64,000 nucleotides of DNA. Origin: UBA826 sp045564655 (GTDB taxonomy: Bacteria > Chloroflexota > Dehalococcoidia > Lucifugimonadales > UBA826). Both the position numbers and the translations under genes were made by a program. Under the pieces are notes generated by a model. The model had not been told where the DNA came from and did not search any database. It worked only from the letters and a program-made list of their open reading frames with translations. The stretch lies in the NCBI GenBank assembly GCA_045564655.1, contig JBJLGX010000008.1, forward strand, positions 49,607 to 113,606, in the 5' to 3' direction. This document shows, piece after piece, positions 1 to 9,985 of this stretch (position 1 is the stretch's first letter; the number at the start of each line of letters is the position of its first letter).

Positions 1-435
1 AATGAAGACCAAACTGGAATGCCATTTATTGGTAAGGCGGGCCATATCCTAGATATCTTATTGGAATCTATTGAACTAGATAGAAAAAAGATATTTATTA
101 CTAATATGGTTAAATGCCGTCCACCGCAAAATAGAGACCCTAAACCTACTGAAATCACTCACTGCAGTGGGTTTTTAGATCATCAAATACATATGATTAA
201 CCCTTTAGTAATTATTACTCTGGGACGTTTTTCTCTAAACAGATTCTTACCTAATGCCACTATTAAAAATGCCCGCGGAACAATTCATAAATGGAACCAA
301 TACACCATTTTCCCTATATATCATCCTGCAGCCGCACTCTATAATCCTAAATTACTACCAAGAATGAAATCTGATTTTGAAAAAATATCTCTGCTAATTA
401 ATAAGTTAAACGGTCATAGCGAATCAATAAAATAG
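1..435 (+). CDS. Uracil-DNA glycosylase, family 4 (5' end outside window)
   Basis: This is the C-terminal part (144 residues visible) of a family 4 uracil-DNA glycosylase, which excises uracil from DNA. The frame is already open at base 1. The first residues, EDQTGMPFIGKAG, match the family motif (E)DxxGxPFxGxAG, so only the N-terminal part is missing. NMVKCRPPQNRDP follows, then a second Cys 16 residues after the first; in this family these two Cys ligate a [4Fe-4S] cluster together with two N-terminal Cys not visible here. HPAA near the end is the second catalytic motif (family HPSA/HPAA). The in-frame ATG at base 19 lies inside the conserved motif and is not the start. Confidence 0.9.
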   Translation, partial: NEDQTGMPFIGKAGHILDILLESIELDRKKIFITNMVKCRPPQNRDPKPTEITHCSGFLDHQIHMINPLVIITLGRFSLNRFLPNATIKNARGTIHKWNQYTIFPIYHPAAALYNPKLLPRMKSDFEKISLLINKLNGHSESIK

Positions 436-550
436 CATTATTTTAAATAATAAATCTCTAAAAGTGACCTTAACTACCCTAGAAGAAATATGTAAAAATG
501 TTCTACATTGGATTATTGAATATTAAATATTCTTATTGAAAAGGGTAAAA

Positions 551-3043
551 ATGATAAAACTTAATCCGAATAGCGGAAAGGAAACAAAATTCCGAATCCC
601 CGCATTTAGTGTAACGTTATCTCAAATCTTAATAACCTTTTTAATAGTCGGATTAACTGCTTTAGGTTTATTAATATATGTTAATACTGAATACTTAATA
701 AATGTTATTAATTCCACTTTAACCATAGCACTAAATTTGATTGAACATATCCTTATGTGGTTGGGAATCGGGGTTGTCTTAATAATTATATGGATATCAT
801 TAATCGTTGGTTTCATAAAATCAAATGTGATTAGATCTATTCTTAAATCATACAAAAAAGAAACTGTTGGGTTAATGGGGATAACTTTTTTAGTTTGGGG
901 ACTTGGGGGCATATTATTAACTGGTCAAGGGTTCCCAGGTTGGTCGTCAACTTCTCACGATGTCCCTATAGGTGGAATTATCGGCCAAACAATTTCCGGG
1001 TATGATTACGGAACAATACAAGTTATCTTCCGATTATCTGGGATATTGATAATTTCGTCTATTATTGCACGACCAACTGTAGTCTCTATACTATCATCTG
1101 CTGGAATAACTGGATTGAAATCAATCTATACAACCTTCATAAAAACATTAAAATCAATCAATAATATATATTCATTAAAACCTTCTCCTAAAGCAATACC
1201 GGAGTCGTCCGTCATTGAAGATGATCAAATTGCACCTGACACTTATAATTTGGAAATCTCTGATCAAACCATTGAAACTGATCACCCTTTAGATGAAAAG
1301 GACAGTGAAACAAACGACTCTCCTGGAATTTTTATTCAAAACCCAAATTCTTTAGAGGTTGATTCAGATAATATAGAGGTCGAAAGACCTAAACCTGATT
1401 CCCCTACTGACTTTATAAATATACGACCCGTTGTTATTGAAGAAGAAGGCACTTTATTTAACGAATTTTGGGGAAAGGAGACCACCAAAAGTAATCCATC
1501 TGAATCACATGATTTAAACTCTCAAAAAAAATATCCCCAAAAGTCCTTTGATTGGAAAACTCCTACATTAGAAATTTTAGAAAATTCAGATGAAATCACA
1601 ATTACAGTAGAGGAAATTGAAGAAACATCAAATATTATAAAAAGAACATTCGCAGAATATCGGATTGAAATTGAAGTAGCCCAAGTAAGACCAGGTCCGA
1701 CAGTAACAATGTATGGTATCGAACCTGGATGGATAAGAAAAACAAAAAGAGTCCAAATTAAAAATTCAGATGGAACCAAAAAACTAGATACTGATGGAAA
1801 ACCAATTGTAGAGCAACAAGAAGATAAGACAAGAGTTAGTGTAGACAATATACTAAGAAGAGAAAAAGATTTATCACTAGCTCTTAAAACCCCGAGTTTA
1901 AGAATAGAGACTCCCGTAATGGGCGAATCTCTTTTAGGAATAGAAGTTCCAAACCCTACGCCAAGTTTAGTTTCACTAAGAAAAGTCATGCAAAGTGACA
2001 CTTTTGAAAATCTGAAATCCAATTCTGTATTGCCAGTAGCTTTAGGGCGAGGCTCGGATGGTGACGAGGTAGTTTTTGACCTTGCTAAAATGCCTCACCT
2101 TTTAATTGCTGGAGCGACAGGAAGTGGTAAAAGTGTATGTATGAACGCTATTATTTCTTGTTTAATTATGAAACATTCTCCTGCAGAATTACAAATGTTA
2201 TTAGTAGACCCAAAAAGAGTTGAATTAACACCTTACAATGGTATACCGCACCTTATAACCCCTGTAGTAGTCGAAACAGACAAAGTTGTTAACTTACTAA
2301 AAGGATTAATACAGGAAATGATGGATCGATATAGAATAATGGAAGAAATTGGTGTACGAAACATAGAAACATATAATAAAAAATCATCAGATACGATGCC
2401 GTATATCGTAGTTGCCATAGATGAATTAGCAGACTTAATGATGACAGCTGCATTTGATGTTGAACAGTCTATTTGCCGATTGGCTCAACTTGGAAGAGCA
2501 ACTGGAATACATTTAATCATTGCAACTCAAAGACCTTCAGTTGATGTTATAACAGGTCTGATAAAAGCGAATTTCCCAAGTAGGATTAGCTTTGCTGTAA
2601 CATCACAAGTTGACTCTCGAACAATTTTAGACACAGTTGGAGCAGATAAATTGCTTGGTAAAGGAGATATGCTATATCAGCCAATAGACATGGGAAGACC
2701 TACTAGGGTTCAGAGTGTGTATATATCAGATAGTGAAATATCAAAAATTGTTGATTATTGGCAAACCGTATCATGGGGTCACAAAACATCGATAGACCTC
2801 AATTTCATTCCTGAATCATCAGATCAAATAACAGAAAATACTTTTTCAAGTAATGACAAGGATTCGTTACTTGAAAAAGCAATAGAATTAACTCAAAGAC
2901 AAAACAAAGTATCAACTTCACTACTTCAGAGAAGATTAAGAATAGGATACCCTAGGGCAGCAAGACTAATGGATGACTTAGAAGATATGGGTATTGTAGG
3001 GCCAAGTGACGGATCGAAGTCCCGTGATGTTATAATCCAATAA
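551..3043 (+). CDS. ftsK: DNA translocase FtsK/SpoIIIE
   Basis: Membrane-anchored hexameric DNA pump that moves chromosome ends through the division septum. The first ~180 residues hold about four hydrophobic segments, followed by an acidic, low-complexity linker (~200-330). The motor follows, with Walker A GATGSGKS near residues 521-528 and Walker B VVAIDELAD near 620. The C-terminal winged-helix gamma domain (RRLRIGYPRAARLMDDLE) would read orienting DNA sequences. The alpha domain carries a charged insertion (RVQIKNSDGTKKLDTDG region) between the conserved TMYGIEPG stretch and the VSVDNI stretch. I chose the ATG at 551 because AAGGG lies 5 nt upstream; an in-frame TTG at 536 would add five residues. 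Product 830 aa. Confidence 0.95.
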   Translation: MIKLNPNSGKETKFRIPAFSVTLSQILITFLIVGLTALGLLIYVNTEYLINVINSTLTIALNLIEHILMWLGIGVVLIIIWISLIVGFIKSNVIRSILKSYKKETVGLMGITFLVWGLGGILLTGQGFPGWSSTSHDVPIGGIIGQTISGYDYGTIQVIFRLSGILIISSIIARPTVVSILSSAGITGLKSIYTTFIKTLKSINNIYSLKPSPKAIPESSVIEDDQIAPDTYNLEISDQTIETDHPLDEKDSETNDSPGIFIQNPNSLEVDSDNIEVERPKPDSPTDFINIRPVVIEEEGTLFNEFWGKETTKSNPSESHDLNSQKKYPQKSFDWKTPTLEILENSDEITITVEEIEETSNIIKRTFAEYRIEIEVAQVRPGPTVTMYGIEPGWIRKTKRVQIKNSDGTKKLDTDGKPIVEQQEDKTRVSVDNILRREKDLSLALKTPSLRIETPVMGESLLGIEVPNPTPSLVSLRKVMQSDTFENLKSNSVLPVALGRGSDGDEVVFDLAKMPHLLIAGATGSGKSVCMNAIISCLIMKHSPAELQMLLVDPKRVELTPYNGIPHLITPVVVETDKVVNLLKGLIQEMMDRYRIMEEIGVRNIETYNKKSSDTMPYIVVAIDELADLMMTAAFDVEQSICRLAQLGRATGIHLIIATQRPSVDVITGLIKANFPSRISFAVTSQVDSRTILDTVGADKLLGKGDMLYQPIDMGRPTRVQSVYISDSEISKIVDYWQTVSWGHKTSIDLNFIPESSDQITENTFSSNDKDSLLEKAIELTQRQNKVSTSLLQRRLRIGYPRAARLMDDLEDMGIVGPSDGSKSRDVIIQ

Positions 3044-3076
3044 AATCAGTTTAAGTATACTTATTTGGATCCTGAC

Positions 3077-4834
3077 ATGATTAATAACATTTCAAATTTA
3101 TTCCAGATTATATATAAAAATGCTCGGCCTGAAGAAATAGCTACGGAAGAACCAAACACATATAAAAACTGTTTTATGTGTGATTTTGAGTTATTAGAAT
3201 CTACTCAATTTACTAAAAACAGGGTCTGTCCTAAATGTAACTTCCATTACACAATGAGTGCTAAACAAAGAATTGAATCACTAATAGATATCAATTCTTT
3301 TAAAGAAACAAACAAATCTTTAACTTCTGTTGACCCATTAACTTTTGTATCTAATTCATCTTATAAGGATTCAATTATAAAAGATCAAAAGCGTACCGGG
3401 TTAGCGGAAGCAATAATGACAGGTCATTGCACTATATCAGGATTTGAATGCAACTTAATAGCTCTTGATTTTGGATTTATGGGTGGGTCTATGGGATCTG
3501 TAGTAGGTGAAAAAATATCTTTGACTTTTGAAGATTCAGCTCAAAAAAAAATCCCCGTTATATGCATAGTTACCAGTGGCGGATCCAGAATTCAGGAAGG
3601 AACTCTTTCACTAATGCAAATGGCAAAAGTCACAACAGCCTCTAATAAATTAACTAACAGTGGAGTTCCTCATATTACTGTATTAGCAAATCCGACAACA
3701 GGACAATCATATGCAAGCTTCGCAAATCTAGCAGATATAATATTAGCTGAACCACAAGCTATATTAGGCTATAACCCTATAGAAACAATGTCTGAAGCCA
3801 ACACAGATAAAAACATGAATATTCCCCACACATCTGAATCACATCTCAAACACGGAATGATCGATGCAATAGTTCACAGAAAAGATCTAAAAGACGTTTT
3901 ATCTGCCTTATTAGAATTATTTGGTAAAGAGTTCAAAATAAACAAAATAAGTAAGTCGAAGTTAATCGAATCCCATCAAACATATACCCCAGCATGGAAA
4001 TCTGTAGAATTATCTAGACACCCTAAAAGACCTAAATCTTCAGACTTAATGTCAAGAATGCTAGATAATTTTATTGAATTACATGGTGATCGCAGTTTCA
4101 GTGACGATCCGACGATAATATCTGGTATAGGTCAGTTAAACGGGCAAACAATTGCCATAATAGGTCAAGAAAGAATAAGTGAAACAAGAATAATGCCTGA
4201 AGGTTTCCGTAAGGCACAAAGAACTTTATTATTAGCAAAAAAATTTAAACTCCCTGTAATTACATTAATTGATACTCCAGGAGTCAATCTATCGTTTGAG
4301 TCAGAACATAGAGGAATAGGTAATTCTATCGCCAAGACAATGTCATTAATGTCAGATATAGATGTCCCAACGATATCGATAATAATAGGGGAAGGGGGGA
4401 GTGCTGCTGCTTTATCTTTGGGGATTTCAGATAAATCTTTAATGCTCAAAAATGCAATATATTCTCCAATATCTCCCGAAGAAGCTTCTGAATTATTATA
4501 TAAAGATAAAGATAAAAAAGAAAAAGTTGCAGACGATCTTAAACTAACTTCTTTAGACTGTAAAAATTTAGGAATCATAGATTCTATAATTAATGAACCT
4601 GATGAAGGCGCGCACAAGAATCATTATGAAACAGTACGCATGATAAAAAGAAGTATTGTACATGAATTATCATATCTTCAAGGCAAGTCAATCAGATCAA
4701 TAAAAAAATCTAGATACAAAAAATTTAGAGACATCGGGCAATATACAACAAATTTAAAGGCATCTATTAATAGAGAGGCTACTAACTTAAAAGATACGGT
4801 AACCGATAAAATGAAACAAATATTAGATTCTTAG
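3077..4834 (+). CDS. accDA: Acetyl-CoA carboxylase carboxyltransferase, fused beta-alpha (AccD-AccA)
   Basis: One 585-residue chain carries both halves of the carboxyltransferase that moves CO2 from biotin to acetyl-CoA to make malonyl-CoA. The AccD half starts with a four-Cys zinc finger (C32, C35, C51, C54) and contains the GGSRIQEG motif. The AccA half, from about residue 300, shows FIELHGDRSF, LIDTPGVN and GEGGSAAALSLG. In most bacteria these are two genes; here there is no stop or restart between them. The ATG at 3077 is chosen because GGA lies 7 nt upstream; an in-frame TTG at 3065 is an alternative. Its 3' end lies 6 nt from that of leuD, which runs towards it. Confidence 0.93.
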   Translation: MINNISNLFQIIYKNARPEEIATEEPNTYKNCFMCDFELLESTQFTKNRVCPKCNFHYTMSAKQRIESLIDINSFKETNKSLTSVDPLTFVSNSSYKDSIIKDQKRTGLAEAIMTGHCTISGFECNLIALDFGFMGGSMGSVVGEKISLTFEDSAQKKIPVICIVTSGGSRIQEGTLSLMQMAKVTTASNKLTNSGVPHITVLANPTTGQSYASFANLADIILAEPQAILGYNPIETMSEANTDKNMNIPHTSESHLKHGMIDAIVHRKDLKDVLSALLELFGKEFKINKISKSKLIESHQTYTPAWKSVELSRHPKRPKSSDLMSRMLDNFIELHGDRSFSDDPTIISGIGQLNGQTIAIIGQERISETRIMPEGFRKAQRTLLLAKKFKLPVITLIDTPGVNLSFESEHRGIGNSIAKTMSLMSDIDVPTISIIIGEGGSAAALSLGISDKSLMLKNAIYSPISPEEASELLYKDKDKKEKVADDLKLTSLDCKNLGIIDSIINEPDEGAHKNHYETVRMIKRSIVHELSYLQGKSIRSIKKSRYKKFRDIGQYTTNLKASINREATNLKDTVTDKMKQILDS

Positions 4835-4840
4835 TAAATC

Positions 4841-5449
4841 TCAGATAACTCCACCATGAATAGATCTTTTATTCTCAAAATGAGAGATTTCATCCTCTAA
4901 TTCCAATGTTAACCCTATGTCATCCAAGCCATTTAGCATGCAGTGTTTCCTAAAGGGTTCCACATCAAAACTTGATACTATATCTTCTTCAGAATCCCAT
5001 ATCCTTTGTTCTTTCAGATCTATAGTCATCTGATAATCAGGATCTTTTTCTGACCGTTTAATTATTTCAGAAACTATTGATTCCGGTAAAACAATAGGAA
5101 GAATCCCATTTTGAAAACAATTCGAATAAAAAATATCTGCAAAACTAGGAGCGACAATACACTTAAATCCAAAATCTTGTAACGCCCAGGGGGCATGTTC
5201 TCTAGATGAACCAGAACCAAAATTCCTACCACTTACTAATACAGATGCATCTTTATATCCATCTTTATTTAAAACAAATTCTTCATTATCAGATCCATCT
5301 TCATTATATCTCCAATCATTAAAAAGAAATTTACCGAACCCAGTCCGTTCAACTCTTTTTAAAAATTGCTTTGGTATGATTTGGTCTGTATCAACATTAA
5401 CTCTATTAAGTGGGGCAATATTTCCAGTAAAAACTTCAAATGGGTTCAT
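4841..5449 (-). CDS. leuD: 3-isopropylmalate dehydratase small subunit
   Basis: Small, swivelling subunit (202 aa) of isopropylmalate isomerase, which converts 2- to 3-isopropylmalate in leucine synthesis. The motif GRNFGSGSSREHAPWAL is the aconitase-family substrate-binding loop. It is the last gene of the operon; its ATG directly follows the leuC stop, with no gap. Length is normal for the family. Confidence 0.96.
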   Translation of the reverse strand: MNPFEVFTGNIAPLNRVNVDTDQIIPKQFLKRVERTGFGKFLFNDWRYNEDGSDNEEFVLNKDGYKDASVLVSGRNFGSGSSREHAPWALQDFGFKCIVAPSFADIFYSNCFQNGILPIVLPESIVSEIIKRSEKDPDYQMTIDLKEQRIWDSEEDIVSSFDVEPFRKHCMLNGLDDIGLTLELEDEISHFENKRSIHGGVI

Positions 5450-6859
5450 TTAATTTGATCTCCAGTTTCTAATATCTACAAACTTCCCCGAAATAGCAGC
5501 AGCAGCGGCCATCTCAGGACTTAACAAATGAGTTCTACCACCTTTACCTTGTCTACCTTCAAAATTCCTGTTCGAGGTTGACGCACACCTTTCTCCTGGC
5601 TTCAAAATATCCGGATTCATACCAAGACACATAGAGCATCCAGCTTCTCTCCAATCAAATCCAGCCTCTATAAATATTTTATCAATCCCTTCTTCTTCTG
5701 CTTGCCTTTTGACAGCGTTAGACCCAGGAACAACCATCGCATAAACTTTATCGTCTACTTTATGACCTTCAACAACTGAAGCAGCGGATCTTAAATCATC
5801 AATCCGTGAATTAGTACATGATCCAATAAAAACTCTATCAATAGGAATTCCCACAATATCAATGTCCGGAGCTAAGTCCATATATTCTAATGCTCGCGTC
5901 ACTTCTTCTTGATCTCTAGGGTCATCATAATCTTTAGGGTTCGGAATTTTTCCTGTTATAGGAACTACCATACCCGGATTAGTTCCCCAAGTAACATGTG
6001 GCTCAAGTTCTTCAGCATTTAACTCAATTACTTTATCAAATACAGCATCAGGGTCAGTAGCTAGGGATTTCCATGTTTCTGTAGCTTGTTCAAAATCATG
6101 TCCCGATGGAACATGTTCTCTACCTTTCATATATTCGAATGTAGTATCGTCAGGTGCGATCATTCCAGCCCTAGCACCCGCTTCAATACTCATATTACAT
6201 ATCGTCATCCTCCCTTCCATAGATAACGATCTGATAGCTTCTCCAGTATATTCAACAACATATCCTGTAGCCCCAGCAGTTCCAATCTTACCAATAATTC
6301 CTAAGACAATATCTTTAGCTGTAACTCCATCAGACAATTTACCATTAACTCTTATTTCCATTGTTTTAGGTTTAAATTGTCGTAATGTTTGAGTTGCTAA
6401 AACATGCTCTACCTCAGATGTGCCTATGCCCATAGCAAAAGCTCCAAAAGCTCCATGTGTTGACGTATGACTATCACCACACACTATTGTTTTGCCTGGT
6501 TGGGTATGCCCTTGTTCTGGTCCAATAACATGTACTATACCTTGTAATGCACTAAATCTATCATGCAATGTTATTCCAAAATCAGCACAGTTTTTTTCTA
6601 GTGTATCCAATTGTTGTTTTGCAATAGGATCAGTAATGGGCAGATCTAATGACCAGGTAGGAGTATTATGATCAACAACAGCAAGAGTAAGATCCTTTCT
6701 TCTCACCTTTCGACTAGTTAATCTCAATCCTTCAAATGCTTGAGGAGAAGTCACTTCATGAATGAGATGTAAATCTATATAAAGAACCGATGGCTTTCCA
6801 TCTTCTTCTTTTACAATATGTGCATCCCATATTTTTTCAAACATAGTTTTAGGTTTCAT
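5450..6859 (-). CDS. leuC: 3-isopropylmalate dehydratase large subunit
   Basis: Large, [4Fe-4S]-carrying subunit (469 aa) of isopropylmalate isomerase and partner of LeuD. It has the aconitase features CGDSHTSTHGAFG, IGSCTNSR and CSMCLGMNPD, which supply the cluster cysteines. It sits between leuA and leuD in the T-box-controlled ilv-leu operon. Confidence 0.97.
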   Translation of the reverse strand: MKPKTMFEKIWDAHIVKEEDGKPSVLYIDLHLIHEVTSPQAFEGLRLTSRKVRRKDLTLAVVDHNTPTWSLDLPITDPIAKQQLDTLEKNCADFGITLHDRFSALQGIVHVIGPEQGHTQPGKTIVCGDSHTSTHGAFGAFAMGIGTSEVEHVLATQTLRQFKPKTMEIRVNGKLSDGVTAKDIVLGIIGKIGTAGATGYVVEYTGEAIRSLSMEGRMTICNMSIEAGARAGMIAPDDTTFEYMKGREHVPSGHDFEQATETWKSLATDPDAVFDKVIELNAEELEPHVTWGTNPGMVVPITGKIPNPKDYDDPRDQEEVTRALEYMDLAPDIDIVGIPIDRVFIGSCTNSRIDDLRSAASVVEGHKVDDKVYAMVVPGSNAVKRQAEEEGIDKIFIEAGFDWREAGCSMCLGMNPDILKPGERCASTSNRNFEGRQGKGGRTHLLSPEMAAAAAISGKFVDIRNWRSN

Positions 6860-6878
6860 ATGCTAAAACTCCAAAAAA

Positions 6879-8405
6879 TTAATTTCCAATAACTGCCATA
6901 GCTCTATTTAAAGCATTCATATATGCTTTAGCACTAGCTACTATAATATCCGTATCACTTCCTCTTCCCACAAAAGTATCTCCTTCACTCTCTATCCTTA
7001 TAGTAACATCCCCTAATGAATCAATACCTTCTGTCACGGCATCAACTCTATACTCAGTTAATGTGTTAGCAACACCAACAACTCTATTAATAGCCTGGTA
7101 TACCGCATCAATCGGACCAGTTCCCGTAGCTGCATCAATAAATATTTCATCTTCAGAATTGGAAACTTTGACTGTTGCCGTAGGCACCTCATGATCTCCC
7201 GTAGAAACTTGAACATGCTCAAGTTTGTAAATCACAGGTATGTCAGCTATTCTTCTTCTAGAAGACATTAAAGATTCTAAATCCTGATCCGTAATTTCTC
7301 TTTTCCTATCTGCTAATTCTTTAAAAGATTCAAATATATCGTTAAGTTCATCTTTATCAATTGAATACCCCAATTCGCTAAGACGAGCTTTTAAACCTGC
7401 CCTACCGCTAAGCTTACCCAAAACTAACGAATTACTAGGCCATCCCACGGATTTAGGATCAATAATTTCATATGTAGTCGTATCTTTGATGACCCCATCT
7501 TGATGAATTCCAGATGCATGCCTAAAAGCATTAGCACCAACTATAGCTTTATTAGGTTGGACAGGGAATCCTGTTATATCACTAACTAATCTACTAGTCC
7601 TGTATATCTGAGTAGTATCCACTCCTATTGAAATATTGAAAAAATCATCCCTTGTATCTATAGCCATAATTATTTCTTCTAAAGATGCGTTACCTGCCCT
7701 TTCACCAAGACCGTTAATACATCCTTCAACTTGTCTTACTCCAGCTTTAACTGCAGCTAAACTATTCGCAACAGATAATCCCAAGTCATTATGACAATGT
7801 ACACTTATAGTAGCTTTATCTATATTCGGAACGTTTACCTTTATATCTTCAATTCTTTGGGCAAATTCTGAAGGAATAGCATAGCCGACAGTATCAGCTA
7901 TATTCACTGTAGTTGCTCCAGCAGCTATTACTGCTTCTAACATCTGAAATAAATATTCAGGATCAGTTCTTGTGGCATCCATAGGTGAAAATTCAACATC
8001 ATTACAATAACTTTTAGCCCTTTCCACAGATGCAACTGCTGTATCTAAAACTTCTTCTGGATTTTTCCTTAATAGATTCATGATGTGGTTATCAGAACTA
8101 GATATAAAAACATGTATCCTAGGATTTTTAGCATTTTTCACACCTTCCCAGGCTGCATCTACATCAGGTATATAACATCTAGCTAATGAAGCTACAATAG
8201 GTTTCTTCATTTCAGCAGATATAGCTCTCACTGCTTCTAAATCCCCAGGAGAACTAGCCGCAAATCCCGCTTCTATTACGTCAACACCTAATCTTTCTAG
8301 TTGACGAGCTATTTCTAGTTTTTCGTTAGTTGTTAAACCTATACCTGCAGATTGTTCTCCATCTCTGAGCGTTGTATCAAATATAATAACTTTTTCTTGT
8401 GTCAT
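6879..8405 (-). CDS. leuA: 2-isopropylmalate synthase
   Basis: First committed step of leucine synthesis: condenses acetyl-CoA with 2-oxoisovalerate. The N-terminal TIM barrel shows DTTLRDGEQSAG and the metal-binding HCHNDLG motif with the downstream INGLGERAGN. The C-terminal ~130 residues match the LeuA allosteric domain (GTGPIDAVYQAINRVVG). Length 508 aa is typical of the long bacterial form, so feedback inhibition by leucine is likely (inference). It lies between ilvC and leuC in the operon. Confidence 0.96.
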   Translation of the reverse strand: MTQEKVIIFDTTLRDGEQSAGIGLTTNEKLEIARQLERLGVDVIEAGFAASSPGDLEAVRAISAEMKKPIVASLARCYIPDVDAAWEGVKNAKNPRIHVFISSSDNHIMNLLRKNPEEVLDTAVASVERAKSYCNDVEFSPMDATRTDPEYLFQMLEAVIAAGATTVNIADTVGYAIPSEFAQRIEDIKVNVPNIDKATISVHCHNDLGLSVANSLAAVKAGVRQVEGCINGLGERAGNASLEEIIMAIDTRDDFFNISIGVDTTQIYRTSRLVSDITGFPVQPNKAIVGANAFRHASGIHQDGVIKDTTTYEIIDPKSVGWPSNSLVLGKLSGRAGLKARLSELGYSIDKDELNDIFESFKELADRKREITDQDLESLMSSRRRIADIPVIYKLEHVQVSTGDHEVPTATVKVSNSEDEIFIDAATGTGPIDAVYQAINRVVGVANTLTEYRVDAVTEGIDSLGDVTIRIESEGDTFVGRGSDTDIIVASAKAYMNALNRAMAVIGN

Positions 8406-8442
8406 ATTAGACTCCTATAAGAGTTTTAAAATACCCAGTTAA

Positions 8443-9444
8443 TTAATCCGAATCTGTAAGAAATGTCATCATGCCTCTTAATTCTTTTCCTACTTTTTCA
8501 ATTGGATGATCTGCATTGTCTTTTCTCAAACGATTAAACGAAGGACGACCTTCATCATTTTCACTAATCCATTCTCTTGCAAAAGTACCATCTTGAATCT
8601 GAGATAAAATCTCTTTCATGTTTTCTTTTACAGAGTCATCGACGACAGCTGGTCCTCTAGTGTAATCCCCGTACTCTGCAGTATCACTGACAGAATATCT
8701 CATATATTCCATTCCACCTTGATAAAATAAGTCCACAATCAATTTCAACTCATGCATGCATTCAAAATAAGCTGATTCTGGTTGATATCCTGCCTCAACT
8801 AAAGTTTCAAATCCCGCTTTCACCAGTGCTGCGACTCCACCGCATAAAACTGCTTGTTCTCCAAACAGATCAGTCTCAGTCTCTTCTTTAAAAGTGGTCT
8901 CTAAAACACCGGCTCTAGTACAGCCAACTCCTCTTGCATAAGCTAAAGCAGTTGCATGAGCATTACCTGATGCATCTTGATGAACAGCCAACAATCCAGG
9001 CACACCTGAATTTTTCGTATAAACTTCTCTCATTCGATGCCCAGGAGCTTTTGGCGCAATCATAGTTACATCAACATTATCTGGAGGAGTAATCGCTTCA
9101 TAATGAATATTAAATCCATGGGCAAACATTAAAGTCTTACCTGGTAATAAATATGGCAGAATAGATTCTTCATAAACTTTAGCTTGGATATGGTCTGGGA
9201 TCAACACCATAATAATATCTGATTTTTCGGCAACTTCTGAAACAGTCCCAACATCAAGACCATCTTCTTTAGCTTTATCCCAACTTTTACTACCTTCATA
9301 TAATCCAACAGAAACTTGCATTCCAGATTCTTGCAAATTTAATGCATGAGCGTGGCCTTGGCTTCCGTATCCAATAACACCTATATGCTTGTTTTCAATA
9401 AGGTCCATATCAGCATCTGATTCATAATACATTTTTGCAGGCAT
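8443..9444 (-). CDS. ilvC: Ketol-acid reductoisomerase (class I)
   Basis: Isomerises and reduces acetolactate or acetohydroxybutyrate with NADPH and Mg2+ on the way to valine, leucine and isoleucine. The Rossmann motif GYGSQGHAHALNL is at the N-terminus. The C-terminal knotted domain shows KEETETDLFGEQAVLCGG and a conserved acidic SDTAEYGDYTRGP stretch. The 333-residue length is that of the short class I enzyme. Confidence 0.97.
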   Translation of the reverse strand: MPAKMYYESDADMDLIENKHIGVIGYGSQGHAHALNLQESGMQVSVGLYEGSKSWDKAKEDGLDVGTVSEVAEKSDIIMVLIPDHIQAKVYEESILPYLLPGKTLMFAHGFNIHYEAITPPDNVDVTMIAPKAPGHRMREVYTKNSGVPGLLAVHQDASGNAHATALAYARGVGCTRAGVLETTFKEETETDLFGEQAVLCGGVAALVKAGFETLVEAGYQPESAYFECMHELKLIVDLFYQGGMEYMRYSVSDTAEYGDYTRGPAVVDDSVKENMKEILSQIQDGTFAREWISENDEGRPSFNRLRKDNADHPIEKVGKELRGMMTFLTDSD

Positions 9445-9463
9445 TAAACGATTCTCCTAATTT

Positions 9464-9985
9464 CTAATTGTTCAAATTATTATTTAAATATTTTTGTTCA
9501 GTATTCATGGCAATAACTCCGGTTCTCATAATTTCTTCTACTTCAAATTTTTTTATTGATAAAACAAATGAATTAATTGCATCCTCATTACCTGTAATTT
9601 CTATAATTATAGATTCTTGATTTCGATCTAATATTTTGGCTCCAGCTTTATCAACAAGATGTGCAATCTCATTACTTACAGAATCATCATAACTAATTTT
9701 TATTAAAACAAGTTCTCGAGAAATAGAGTTATCATTTGAGATATTCTCAACCTCAATAACTTCTACAAGTTTATCAAGATTAGTAGTTACAAGATGCAAT
9801 ATCGAATAGTCACATTCAACCACAAAAGTCATACGAGACATACCAGAAATTTCACTGTGCCCTACAGCTAGACTAGAAATATTATAATTCCTTCGCCTAA
9901 ACATACTAACAATCCTATTCAGAACCCCTGGCTTATCTTCAACCAGCGCAGTTATTGTATGTCTTTTAAAAATTTCTTCAGTCAT
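9464..9985 (-). CDS. ilvN: Acetolactate synthase small (regulatory) subunit
   Basis: Regulatory subunit that activates the IlvB catalytic subunit and usually confers valine feedback inhibition. An N-terminal ACT domain (HTITALVEDKPGVLNRIVSMFRRR) is followed by the small-subunit C-terminal domain; 173 aa. The ATG at 9985 overlaps the ilvB stop by one base (TGATG), so the two are probably translationally coupled. An in-frame TTG one codon upstream is a less likely start. Confidence 0.95.
   Translation of the reverse strand: MTEEIFKRHTITALVEDKPGVLNRIVSMFRRRNYNISSLAVGHSEISGMSRMTFVVECDYSILHLVTTNLDKLVEVIEVENISNDNSISRELVLIKISYDDSVSNEIAHLVDKAGAKILDRNQESIIIEITGNEDAINSFVLSIKKFEVEEIMRTGVIAMNTEQKYLNNNLNN

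Noticed and set aside
622..912. Antisense open frames opposite ftsK, nusA, coxA, infB and other genes
   Set aside because: They lie wholly within well-supported genes, lack family motifs and ribosome-binding sites, and are explained by the AT-rich composition.
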